A stretch of 64,000 nucleotides of DNA, from assembly GCF_900112105.1 (NCBI RefSeq), contig NZ_FOKV01000001.1, forward strand, positions 992,001 through 1,056,000, written 5' to 3'. Both the position numbers and the translations under genes were made by a program. The stretch comes from Zunongwangia mangrovi (GTDB taxonomy: Bacteria > Bacteroidota > Bacteroidia > Flavobacteriales > Flavobacteriaceae). Shown piece by piece: positions 25,136 through 33,498 of the stretch (positions are counted from its first letter, which is position 1; every line of letters starts with the position of its first letter). Below the pieces are notes generated by a model that worked only from the letters and a program-made list of their open reading frames with translations, was not told where the DNA came from and did not search any database.

Positions 25136-26027
25136 AAGATTGGTTTTGGTTAAAGATAGGGAATAGATTTAAGATCGCTGCGCTGTTAGATGTTAGAAGT
25201 TAGACCGCTACGCTTTTAGTATTTAGAATTGAGTATTGAGACGCTTCGCTTTTAGATGCTAAAGTCAAGATTGAAGAATCAGGATACTCATTTTGAATTT
25301 TACATGCTGAATTTTGAATGAGATTCCGTCATCTCTTTAGACCTAATTTATAATGAAATTTGCTAATAGCTAAAGGCTACCTGTTAATTGATAATTTTTA
25401 TTGAACTTTGCCAACTGCCCACTAAGACTGCTTACTGGGAACAGATTTCTCGATACAATTTTAATTTCGCTGCGCTTCATTAAAATCACTCGAAATAACA
25501 ATCATTGCGAATAGAACTTTACTGCTCACTGAAACTGCCAACTGATGGAGATAGCTAAAACATTTATATTGCTGAAGGCTGAGAGCTAATTGCTAATTGT
25601 TAATTGAATTTTGCCAACTGCCTACTGAGACTGTTTACTGCAATGAAAATTAGATTTCTCGATACAATTTTAATTTCGCTTTACTCCATTAAAATCACTT
25701 GAAATGACAATTATTGCGAATAGAACTCTACTGCTAACTGAGACTGCCAACTGATGGAGATAACTAAAACCTTTATATTGCTGAAGGCTGAGAGCTAATT
25801 GCTAATTGTTAATTGAATTTTGCCAACTGCCTACTGAGACTGTTTACTGCAATGAAAATTAGATTTCTCGATACAATTTTAATTTCGCTTCACTCCATTA
25901 AAATCACTCGAAATGACAATCATTGCGAATAGAACTCTACTGCTAACTGAGACTGCCAACTGATGGAGAAAACAACAAAAACCATAATATTGCAGAAGGA
26001 TAATAGCTAAAAGCTGTCTGCTAACTA
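25136..26027. repeat. Gene-free repeat-rich spacer with a 208-bp tandem repeat
   Basis: No gene is seen. Two units, 25539-25746 (208 bp) and 25747-25955 (209 bp), differ at only five substitutions and one indel. A more diverged partial unit precedes them (about 25375-25538) and a short partial one follows. Each unit contains one copy of a dispersed hairpin repeat (25444-25500, 25653-25709, 25862-25918). The left part (25165-25255) repeats short segments such as GACCGCTACGCTTTTAG that recur at 29400, 34551 and 37618. Confidence 0.85.
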
Positions 26028-27149
26028 CTAAAAACTTCTCCCTTTCCATTGGTAACCACCGAAGAGAGATAGAAAAGCCACATAAATCGAAAAAAACGGA
26101 TGCAAAACACTGCTGACCATATAATGTCGCATTAGGGATTCCTGGTTAAAAAACTGACAGGCATTATAAAGCAGCACAAAATCTAAATTAAATTTCACTA
26201 AAAAGATGATCATAAAATAAGGAAATGGAAACAGCTTGAATAGTCCCAAAAGCAGACTCAAACTAAAAGCGAGATTCATTACAAAAACGATAAGTCCGGT
26301 AAGTTTTGCAAAAATACTGCTGTAAGCTGGGGTTTTTGATGCCCAGCGAATTCGTTGCTGTACCAGTTTTTTAAGATTATTCAGCGGTTTTGTGGTTACC
26401 ACAGCCAACTTATCTTTAAGAAAACTCACTTTTAATCCTTGCTGAATAAATTTTTGCAGCAAAAATACATCGTCACCACTGGCGATATTATCATTTCCAT
26501 CAAATCCATTTTGGTTAATAAAAGCTTCCTTTTTATAACAAAGATTAGCGCCGTTGGCCATAAAAGCTTTATTAAGTCCGAATGCTCCAGCACCAGAAAT
26601 TTGCAAACTCAAAAAGTCAAGCGCTTCAAAAGCGGTGCTGAATTTTGGGTTTTCAACCTCAATAGTCACCGGCGCAGCGATCATTGCCGGATTGTTTTTT
26701 ATAATTTCAGTATTAAAACTTTGCAGCCAGTATTGCGGTACTTTACAATCGGCATCGGTGGTAAGAATATAGTCAGATTGGGCAATTTCAATCGCTGTTT
26801 TTATCGCATCTTTTTTTGGGGAATTAGAACTTCGATTGTTCTGTAAAAGCTTCAGGGTAAGTTGAGGTTGATTTTCGATAAATTCAGCAATAATTTTTTC
26901 AGAATCATCTTTAGATTCGTCATTTACCAGTAAAATTTCAAAAAGTTCTAAAGGATAATTCAGCAAAGACAAACTTTCGAGTAATTCTGGTAGGTTTTCG
27001 GCTTCATTTCTAAACGGAATCACAATCGAAAAGCTATTTTCCGGCGTTTCGTAGTCGTAAAGCGGCTCTTTTAATCTGCCCCAGCCTTTTTTGAAAGCGA
27101 TCATTAGTGCGGCGTAAGAAATGGCGATTAAAACAACGAATATTAGCAT
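26028..27149 (-). CDS. Family 2 glycosyltransferase, membrane-bound
   Basis: The 373-residue protein has an N-terminal membrane helix (LIFVVLIAISYAALMIAF), a GT2 catalytic domain from about 40 (FSIVIPFRNEAENLPELLESL) with LLVNDESKDDS and the DxD-type motif TDADCKVP, then GGDDVFL-like ASGDDVFLLQKF and QRIRWASK. Two or three C-terminal membrane helices follow. It resembles processive or lipid-linked glycosyltransferases that act at the inner membrane. It is divergent from ruvC, with overlapping promoters. Confidence 0.93.
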   Translation of the reverse strand: MLIFVVLIAISYAALMIAFKKGWGRLKEPLYDYETPENSFSIVIPFRNEAENLPELLESLSLLNYPLELFEILLVNDESKDDSEKIIAEFIENQPQLTLKLLQNNRSSNSPKKDAIKTAIEIAQSDYILTTDADCKVPQYWLQSFNTEIIKNNPAMIAAPVTIEVENPKFSTAFEALDFLSLQISGAGAFGLNKAFMANGANLCYKKEAFINQNGFDGNDNIASGDDVFLLQKFIQQGLKVSFLKDKLAVVTTKPLNNLKKLVQQRIRWASKTPAYSSIFAKLTGLIVFVMNLAFSLSLLLGLFKLFPFPYFMIIFLVKFNLDFVLLYNACQFFNQESLMRHYMVSSVLHPFFSIYVAFLSLFGGYQWKGRSF

Positions 27150-27202
27150 AAAATGGGTTCGATTTTTTCAGAATTACTGAAGTTTCAGAAATCCTGTGGC
27201 AA

Positions 27203-27237
27203 TTTATCGCAAAGATAGATTTCCGTAGCTTTGCAAA
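27203..27237. promoter_or_regulatory. Overlapping divergent promoters, GT2 and ruvC
   Basis: On the plus strand TAGCTTTG (27226-27233) matches the Bacteroidota -7 element TAnnTTTG for ruvC; its -33 box is weak. On the minus strand TATCTTTG (complement of 27210-27217) and TTTG (complement of 27234-27237), 16 bp apart, form a promoter for the GT2 gene. The minus -33 box lies directly beside the plus -7 box, so the two promoters should compete. Confidence 0.6.
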
Positions 27238-27276
27238 AGAGGAATACTTTAATTTCCTTGTCAAAAAATCACGAAT

Positions 27277-27831
27277 TTGAGCGAAAAGATCATTTTAGGA
27301 ATCGACCCGGGAACTACGATTATGGGTTTTGGATTGATAAAAGTGAAAAATAAGAAGATGGAGTTTTTGCAGCTGAACGAACTTCAACTAAAAAAGTATG
27401 ATGATCATTATGTGAAACTGAAATTGATCTTTGAGCGTACGATCGAGCTTATTGATACTTTTCATCCAGACGAAATTGCGATTGAAGCGCCTTTTTTTGG
27501 TAAAAACGTGCAATCGATGCTGAAGCTGGGAAGAGCACAGGGAGTGGCAATGGCTGCCGGACTTTCACGCGAGATCCCAATTACTGAATATCTTCCTAAA
27601 AAGATTAAAATGGCGATCACCGGAAACGGAAATGCCAGTAAAGAGCAGGTTGCGAAAATGCTGCAAAGTATGCTGAAGTTAAAAACTTTGCCCAAAAACC
27701 TGGATTCTACTGATGGTCTCGCCGCTGCGGTTTGTCACTTTTACAATTCCGGGCAACCTAATATCGGTAAAAGTTACACCGGTTGGGACGCGTTTATTAA
27801 ACAAAACCCGGGGAAAGTCAAAAAGCAATAA
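27277..27831 (+). CDS. ruvC: Holliday junction resolvase RuvC
   Basis: The 184-residue protein starts with ILGIDPGTTIMGFGLI and carries IEAPFFGKN and STDGLAAAVCH, giving the acidic catalytic residues of RuvC (Asp in GIDPG, Glu in IEAP and Asp in STDG). It cuts Holliday junctions with RuvAB. The start is TTG at 27277; no ATG or GTG fits the conserved N-terminus, so the weak start appears real. A four-helix-bundle gene, and then hemW, follow in the same direction. Confidence 0.95.
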   Translation: MSEKIILGIDPGTTIMGFGLIKVKNKKMEFLQLNELQLKKYDDHYVKLKLIFERTIELIDTFHPDEIAIEAPFFGKNVQSMLKLGRAQGVAMAAGLSREIPITEYLPKKIKMAITGNGNASKEQVAKMLQSMLKLKTLPKNLDSTDGLAAAVCHFYNSGQPNIGKSYTGWDAFIKQNPGKVKKQ

Positions 27832-27832
27832 G

Positions 27833-28260
27833 CAATTATCAGTTAACAATAAGCAAAATCATGAAAGATTTTAAGAATAATCCTTTGAAGAAGAAATCTT
27901 ATGATTTTGCATTGAAAATTGTTTTGGTTGCCAAGAAATTAATGGCAGACAAAAGAGAGTTTATACTTTCTAAACAGTTATTGAGATCGGGCACTTCAAT
28001 TGGAGCAAATGTTGCCGAAGCGAATGGTGCGATATCCAATGCTGATTTTTCGGCTAAAATATCGATTGCTTACAAAGAAAGTTTAGAGACAAAATATTGG
28101 CTGTCACTTTTAAAAGATTCAGAATATTTGCAATTAGAGAATTTTGAAAGTCTACATAAAGATTGCGACGAAATATCCCGAATATTGTATTCGATTTTAA
28201 AGAAAACAAGGCTAAATAATTAATAATTCTTGTTTATTGATCATTGCTAATTGATAATTG
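27833..28260. repeat. Inverted repeats flanking the four-helix-bundle gene
   Basis: CAATTATCAGTTAACAAT (27833-27850) and the reverse complement of 28243-28260 agree at 16 of 18 bases. Related AT-rich words occur in the spacer near 25590. The pair brackets the gene exactly, outside its start and stop. Confidence 0.6.
27861..28223 (+). CDS. Four-helix-bundle protein (23S rRNA IVS/Avd-like family)
   Basis: This 120-residue all-helical protein has the family core QLLRSGTSIGANVAEANGA, then AYKESLETKYWLSLL and ISRILYSILKKTR. Such proteins were first found in intervening sequences of 23S rRNA genes. Related proteins include Avd of diversity-generating retroelements, but no retroelement is here. The gene sits between ruvC and hemW and is flanked by 18-bp imperfect inverted repeats (27833-27850 and 28243-28260), which suggests it was inserted. 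Role unknown, probably nucleic-acid binding. Confidence 0.9.
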   Translation: MKDFKNNPLKKKSYDFALKIVLVAKKLMADKREFILSKQLLRSGTSIGANVAEANGAISNADFSAKISIAYKESLETKYWLSLLKDSEYLQLENFESLHKDCDEISRILYSILKKTRLNN

Positions 28261-28266
28261 AACTAA

Positions 28267-29394
28267 GTGAGCGGAATCTACATCCATATCCCATTTTGCA
28301 AGCAGGCGTGTCACTACTGCGATTTTCATTTTTCGACCTCATTGAAGAAAAAAAGTGAGCTCGTTAGCGCATTGCAAAAGGAATTAATACTTCGGAAAAA
28401 TGAGCTGCCTGATGAGCCGATCCAAACCATATATTTTGGTGGTGGCACACCAAGTTTGCTGAATTTACAGGAATTAAATGCGATTTTTAAAACGATTTAT
28501 GCGGAATTCAATATTGCTGAAAACCCTGAAATTACTTTAGAAGCAAATCCAGATGATCTTGCTGAAGAGAAAATAAACGAGCTGGCGAATTCAAAAATTA
28601 ACCGACTAAGCATTGGCGTGCAGTCATTTTTTGAAGAAGATCTAAAATTAATGAACCGTGCTCATAATGCTGAAGAAGCTCTACAATCTATCAAGTTGGC
28701 CAGATCGAAATTCGATAATATTTCGGTCGATTTAATTTATGGCATCCCTGGAATGAATAACGAGCGTTGGCAAGAGAATATCCAGATATTACTTGATTTG
28801 GATATCCCGCATATTTCTAGCTATGCATTAACGGTCGAGCCAAACACAGCTTTGCAGAAATTTATCGAAAAAGGAAAAGTAAAACCGGTAGATGATGCGG
28901 CTGCTGCGCAACATTTCGAGATTCTAAGGACAACATTGAAAAATGCAGGTTTTGAACATTACGAATTTTCAAATTATGGGAAACCGGGCTATTTTTCCCA
29001 AAACAATACGGCTTATTGGTTAGGTAAACCCTATTTGGGAATAGGACCTTCTGCACATTCTTACGATGGAAATTCCCGAAAATGGAATATCGGCAACAAT
29101 ACGCTTTACATAAAAGCCATCGAGAAATCGGAACTACCTCTCGAAATTGAAGAGTTAAGCACCACAGATTGTTATAACGAATATATCATGACGCGATTGC
29201 GAACGCATTTCGGTGTAGATTTGAAAGAAATTGAAACCAAATTTGGTGAAAAATATGTAAAATATCTAAAGGAACAGTCGGTTGTATTATTTCAAAAAGA
29301 GCTTTTGAAAATTGAAAATAATGTAATGCATATTACTGAAAAAGGAACGTTTTTAAGTGACGGCATTGCAGCCGATTTGTTTTATATCGATTAA
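28267..29394 (+). CDS. hemW: Radical SAM heme chaperone HemW
   Basis: The 375-residue protein has IPFCKQACHYCDF with the CxxxCxxC cluster motif (Cys11, Cys15, Cys18), YFGGGTPSLL, SIGVQSF and GLGxSAHS-like GIGPSAHSY near the C-terminus, all diagnostic for HemW. HemW binds heme and a 4Fe-4S cluster and inserts heme into respiratory proteins. The start is GTG at 28267, directly before the conserved N-terminus. It follows the inverted repeat of the four-helix-bundle unit by 6 bp. Confidence 0.94.
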   Translation: MSGIYIHIPFCKQACHYCDFHFSTSLKKKSELVSALQKELILRKNELPDEPIQTIYFGGGTPSLLNLQELNAIFKTIYAEFNIAENPEITLEANPDDLAEEKINELANSKINRLSIGVQSFFEEDLKLMNRAHNAEEALQSIKLARSKFDNISVDLIYGIPGMNNERWQENIQILLDLDIPHISSYALTVEPNTALQKFIEKGKVKPVDDAAAAQHFEILRTTLKNAGFEHYEFSNYGKPGYFSQNNTAYWLGKPYLGIGPSAHSYDGNSRKWNIGNNTLYIKAIEKSELPLEIEELSTTDCYNEYIMTRLRTHFGVDLKEIETKFGEKYVKYLKEQSVVLFQKELLKIENNVMHITEKGTFLSDGIAADLFYID

Positions 29395-29605
29395 GGCTTA
29401 GATCGCTGCGCTGATTGATATTAGAATGGAGAATATAGAAAATAGATAAGAGAGATAAGACGAGAGGAACAACTGGCAAGGATTAAGATTTATTTTGAAA
29501 ACTGAGTTTTAAAATTTTTCTGCGGAAAACTAACACTCAATGCTCTACAAAAACTGCTATAACCATAAATAATCTCTAATTTTACTCTCCAGAACTAAAC
29601 AAATT
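29395..29605. other. Short repeat-containing spacer
   Basis: This 211-bp gap contains one copy of the GATCGCTGCGCTG word family (29401-29413) seen in the other spacers of the 25-38 kb region. Near 29576 TAATTTTAC resembles a -7 element for the cyclase gene. No gene is seen. Confidence 0.45.
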
Positions 29606-30352
29606 ATGCTTGCACAAATTCAGTATAAAGAAGAAAGTTTTACGATCGATTTTTCGAAACCTATCGATATATCGATGAGTTTACGCGGGGACGATAAAAA
29701 TCCTGTTGCTTGGTATTTAGATTCGCCAAAGATAACGCCATTTAAAGATGGCGATTTTGTAGGAAAAGTTTCAGAAGGAGCTTCGGTGAATTTTAATAAT
29801 ATTCAGTTTAATCCTCATGGGCATGGCACGCATACCGAATGTGTTGGGCATATCAGCAAAGAGTTTTTCAGCGTAAATCAAACTTTAAAAAACTTCTTTT
29901 TTAAGTCGAAACTTATTTCTGTAAGTCCGGAAGTTCAAGGTGAAGATCAGGTAATTTCCGCAGCATTATTAAAAGAGCAAATCGGCGATTCTTGCCCGGA
30001 AGCTTTAGTGGTAAGAACACTGCCAAATTATATCGAAAAGCGAAGCAAAAAATATTCGCATACCAATTGGCCATATTTATCTGAAGAAGCTATGCTGTTT
30101 ATCAGGCAATTGAATGTAAAACATTTGCTGATCGATCTGCCATCGGTAGATAAAGAGAAAGACGAAGGAAAATTACTGGCACATAAAGCTTTTTGGAATT
30201 ATCCTAAAAATACACGTTTTGACGCAACAATTTCAGAACTTATTTATGTGCCGAATCATGTGCTAGACGGTGAATATTTTCTGAATTTGCAGATCGCTTC
30301 CTTTGAAAATGATGCCTCGCCATCAAAACCTGTTTTATATAAAATTCAGTGA
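29606..30352 (+). CDS. Cyclase-family metal-dependent hydrolase (kynurenine formamidase-like)
   Basis: The 248-residue protein has the HGHGTHTECVGHI motif (near residues 73-85), the HxGTHxE/D metal-binding signature of the cyclase/arylformamidase family, preceded by DISMSLR. Members hydrolyse N-formyl or cyclic amides, for example N-formylkynurenine, but the motif does not fix the substrate. No other kynurenine-pathway gene is present. It is the first gene of a compact plus-strand operon running to 34503. Confidence 0.88.
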   Translation: MLAQIQYKEESFTIDFSKPIDISMSLRGDDKNPVAWYLDSPKITPFKDGDFVGKVSEGASVNFNNIQFNPHGHGTHTECVGHISKEFFSVNQTLKNFFFKSKLISVSPEVQGEDQVISAALLKEQIGDSCPEALVVRTLPNYIEKRSKKYSHTNWPYLSEEAMLFIRQLNVKHLLIDLPSVDKEKDEGKLLAHKAFWNYPKNTRFDATISELIYVPNHVLDGEYFLNLQIASFENDASPSKPVLYKIQ

Positions 30353-30355
30353 TCA

Positions 30356-30706
30356 ATGAAAACAACACTTAAACTCGAAGAACTTGCCAAACTGGGATTG
30401 GGCATTTTCGCTTTCTATTTTTTAGACTTTTCCTGGTGGTGGTTTATCGGTTTATTTTTGGCGCCAGATATTGGTGCGATTGGTTATGTTTTCAATAATA
30501 AAGTAGGGGCATTTTTGTACAATTTGTTTCATCACCAGGGATTGGCGATCTTGTTTTGGCTAGTGGGGATTCATCTGCATTTTCAGGTTTTACAATTAAT
30601 AGGTGTAATTTTGTTTTCTCATTCGGCTTTTGATCGTATTTTAGGATACGGACTCAAATACGAAAAAGGTTTTAAATTCACTCATTTGGGAGAAATCGGA
30701 AAGTAG
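30356..30706 (+). CDS. DUF4260 family membrane protein
   Basis: The 116-residue protein has three or four membrane helices and the family pattern FLAPDIGAIGYVFNNKVGAFLYNLFHHQ followed by HSAFDRILGYGLKY. DUF4260 proteins are small membrane proteins of unknown function. The start lies 3 bp after the cyclase stop codon, so the two are cotranscribed. Confidence 0.92.
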   Translation: MKTTLKLEELAKLGLGIFAFYFLDFSWWWFIGLFLAPDIGAIGYVFNNKVGAFLYNLFHHQGLAILFWLVGIHLHFQVLQLIGVILFSHSAFDRILGYGLKYEKGFKFTHLGEIGK

Positions 30707-30709
30707 ACT

Positions 30710-31327
30710 ATGGAATTTCTTTTTATCGGGCTGGCGGCAGGCGCCATTGCGTCGTACTTTATTTTTACAGCATTCAATAAGGATCGTTCTAAGGTGAAAA
30801 CCAAAGAGCAATCTGTCGTTTTAATGGAAAAGATTAGAAGCGTTTGCAAATTTATTACGGTAGAAGGTGATTTTTCTGAAATCTATCATTACGAAAATCT
30901 AAAGGAAAAATATATAAGCCTGATCTTTGGGAAAAAGAAGGCAATTATTTTGATTAACGCGAAAGCGCATGTGGGTTTCGATCTTAGTAAGATCAAGATG
31001 GAAAGTGATAACGAGAAAAAGCAAATCATTCTTACTAATTTTCCTGAACCCGAATTGCTTACCATCGAAACCGATTTTAAATATTACGATAAGCGCGAAG
31101 GCTGGGCTAATCCTTTTACAACTTCAGATTTAACTGAAATTAATCGTGACGCAAAAAAGCATATTGTAGATAAAATTCCGGAATCACCATTGTTCGAACA
31201 GGCTAAAAAAGAGGCGTTAAATACGGTATTACTTATGGAAAATATCGTCCAAACCATTGGCTGGAAACTAGATTATTCGGCATTGATTTTAGATGAAAAC
31301 GAACAACAAAAGATCGAAAAAAATTAA
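30710..31327 (+). CDS. DUF4230 family protein, membrane-anchored
   Basis: The 205-residue protein has one N-terminal membrane helix (FLFIGLAAGAIASYFIF) and a DUF4230 domain from about 35, recognisable by the VVLMEKIRSVCKFITVEGDFSEIY segment. The domain would lie outside the inner membrane. Function is unknown. It is 3 bp after the DUF4260 gene. Confidence 0.9.
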   Translation: MEFLFIGLAAGAIASYFIFTAFNKDRSKVKTKEQSVVLMEKIRSVCKFITVEGDFSEIYHYENLKEKYISLIFGKKKAIILINAKAHVGFDLSKIKMESDNEKKQIILTNFPEPELLTIETDFKYYDKREGWANPFTTSDLTEINRDAKKHIVDKIPESPLFEQAKKEALNTVLLMENIVQTIGWKLDYSALILDENEQQKIEKN

Positions 31328-31344
31328 GTCTGAAATTCAACAAT

Positions 31345-31704
31345 ATGGATATAGATACTTTCAGAAATTATTGTTTGGATAAAAAAGCGGTGACCGAGCA
31401 TTTACCTTTTGATCCTGAAACACTTGTTTTTAAAGTGATGGGTAAAATGTTTGCTTTGGTGTCTTTAGATGCTGTCCCACTTCGTGTAAATCTTAAATGT
31501 GAGCCGGAAAAAGCTTTAGAGCTTCGCGAAGAATACGACGGGAAGATCATTCCCGGTTATCACATGAATAAACAACACTGGAATACGATGATTCTGGATG
31601 GTGAAATCCCTACCGAATTAATTTTTGAACTTACAGACCATTCTTATCATCTAATCGTTAATAGCTTAACGAAAAAACAACAACGAGAATTCGACCAATT
31701 ATAA
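31345..31704 (+). CDS. MmcQ/YjbR family protein
   Basis: The 119-residue protein has the CyaY-like MmcQ/YjbR fold signature: MDIDTFRNYCLDKKAVTEHLPFDPETLVFKVMGKMFALV, CEPEKALELREEY and HMNKQHWNTMIL. The family is small, basic in part and annotated as DNA-binding-like, but its role is unproven. Its stop codon overlaps the ATG of the MutS-like gene. Confidence 0.92.
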   Translation: MDIDTFRNYCLDKKAVTEHLPFDPETLVFKVMGKMFALVSLDAVPLRVNLKCEPEKALELREEYDGKIIPGYHMNKQHWNTMILDGEIPTELIFELTDHSYHLIVNSLTKKQQREFDQL

Positions 31705-33482
31705 TGGCAAAACACATCGATTTTTATAAAAAACAGATTGAAATTCATCAAAAAGCGGCAGACAAACTTTCTAAACAATTATTGGCGTCCAGCTTATTAC
31801 GCCTGTTTGTTTTCTTAATTATTTGTTTTCTAATTTATTTTTTCTGGGGAAATACACAGGTAATTATTTCTTCGATCATTGGCGGGATCGCACTTTTCGT
31901 TTTTCTGGTTTCGCGGCATAGCGATCTTAAATACAAAAGCGATAAGCAAAAAGCGATCATTAAACTGAATCAAACCGAAATTGATGTCATGCAATCGCGA
32001 CGATTTCAGGATCTGCCAGATGGTAGTGAGTTTGAAGTTCCTAATCATGAATATGCGCAGGATATTGATCTCTTCGGAAGAGGTTCCTTTTTTCAGTATT
32101 TAAATAGAACGGCACTTTATGAGGGAACAAAAAAGCTTGTGAGTGTGCTGCTGGCAAATGAGATTGAAGATATTCCGCAGAAACAGGAAGCGGTAAAAGA
32201 ACTGGCCGAAAAAGCCAAATGGCGCCAGGAGTTTAGCGCTACCGCAAGTTTGGTAAAAACAATCGAATCTTCTACCACTATCGTTAACTGGTTTAAAGAA
32301 TACAAAAGTTTTGTTCCGAAGTTTATAAAATGGCTTTCGCCGGTATTTTCGGTATTGTCGATTGCTGTAATTGTTGGATATGCGCTTGGTTTTGTAAGTG
32401 AATTTCAGCTAATATTATGGTTAATCGTTGGTATTTTGATCACGGGAATTTACCTGAAAAAGATCAATTTACTTTCGGGAAGCGTTTCTAAAATTCAGGA
32501 TACTTTTCACCAATATCACCAATTGCTGGGAATGTTAGAAAACGAAGCATTTTCTTCAGCAATAATGCAAGACAAAAAGCAGGCGATTAGGACAGAAAGT
32601 AAGAAAGCTTCACAGATCTTCAGGGAATTTTCTAAAGCCATCGATGCCTTAGATCAACGAAATAATATGTTATTCGGGATCTTTGGGAATGGCTTTTTGC
32701 TTTGGGATTTGCGGCAATCTTTAAAATTGGAAAACTGGATCGCTAAATACGGACTTCAGGTGGAAAAGTGGTTTGAAGTGATCGAACTTACCGATGCTTA
32801 TAATTCGTTGGGAAACTTCAGTTTTAATCATCCAGATTATACATTTCCGAAGATAAATTCCGAAGAAAAAGGAATATTAGCAACCCAATTAGCGCATCCG
32901 CTTTTGCATCCGGAAAAGCGAGTGGCTAATGATTTTTATATCGACAACAAAGAATTTTTTATTGTGACCGGGGCAAATATGGCCGGGAAAAGTACATTCT
33001 TAAGAACGGTTTCTTTGCAAATCGTGATGAGCAACATTGGTTTGCCGGTTTGTGCTGAAAATTGTGAGTACACGCCTATTAAATTAATTACCAGTATGCG
33101 AACCAGCGATTCGCTTAACGATGATGAATCTTATTTCTTTTCTGAACTAAAACGACTTAAATATATCGTAAATCGTATTCAAGAAGACCGATATTTTATA
33201 ATTTTAGATGAAATTTTAAAAGGAACAAACAGTACCGATAAGGCCAATGGTTCTAAAAAGTTTGTTCGAAAACTAGTACGATCACATTCTACAGGAATTA
33301 TCGCCACCCACGATCTAAGCCTTTGTGAAATTACCGCAGAATTACCCCAGGTGAAAAACCACTATTTTGATGCAGAAATCATTAATGATGAACTTCATTT
33401 TGATTATCGCTTTAAAGATGGGATTTGCCAAAATATGAATGCTTCGTTTTTATTGCGAAAAATGGAGATTGTAGACGAATAG
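31704..33482 (+). CDS. MutS-like ATPase with membrane helices
   Basis: The 592-residue protein has a MutS C-terminal ATPase: Walker A TGANMAGKST (Gly423 on), DSLNDDESYFFSEL, Walker B ILDEILKGTNSTDKANGS (Asp502, Glu503) and the ATHDLSLC switch. It lacks the MutS mismatch-recognition and connector domains. Instead there are two hydrophobic regions (about 25-65 and 207-250), each long enough for a helix pair, so it should be membrane-bound. It is not the mismatch-repair MutS. Role unknown. Confidence 0.9.
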   Translation: MAKHIDFYKKQIEIHQKAADKLSKQLLASSLLRLFVFLIICFLIYFFWGNTQVIISSIIGGIALFVFLVSRHSDLKYKSDKQKAIIKLNQTEIDVMQSRRFQDLPDGSEFEVPNHEYAQDIDLFGRGSFFQYLNRTALYEGTKKLVSVLLANEIEDIPQKQEAVKELAEKAKWRQEFSATASLVKTIESSTTIVNWFKEYKSFVPKFIKWLSPVFSVLSIAVIVGYALGFVSEFQLILWLIVGILITGIYLKKINLLSGSVSKIQDTFHQYHQLLGMLENEAFSSAIMQDKKQAIRTESKKASQIFREFSKAIDALDQRNNMLFGIFGNGFLLWDLRQSLKLENWIAKYGLQVEKWFEVIELTDAYNSLGNFSFNHPDYTFPKINSEEKGILATQLAHPLLHPEKRVANDFYIDNKEFFIVTGANMAGKSTFLRTVSLQIVMSNIGLPVCAENCEYTPIKLITSMRTSDSLNDDESYFFSELKRLKYIVNRIQEDRYFIILDEILKGTNSTDKANGSKKFVRKLVRSHSTGIIATHDLSLCEITAELPQVKNHYFDAEIINDELHFDYRFKDGICQNMNASFLLRKMEIVDE

Positions 33483-33498
33483 TAGAAAGAAAGTTTAA

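Noticed and set aside
25375-25966. Possible CRISPR array
   Set aside because: The units are about 208 bp, nearly identical throughout, with no short repeat and unique spacer pattern and no cas genes.
27861-28223. Diversity-generating retroelement (Avd-like gene)
   Set aside because: No reverse transcriptase, template repeat or variable repeat is nearby.
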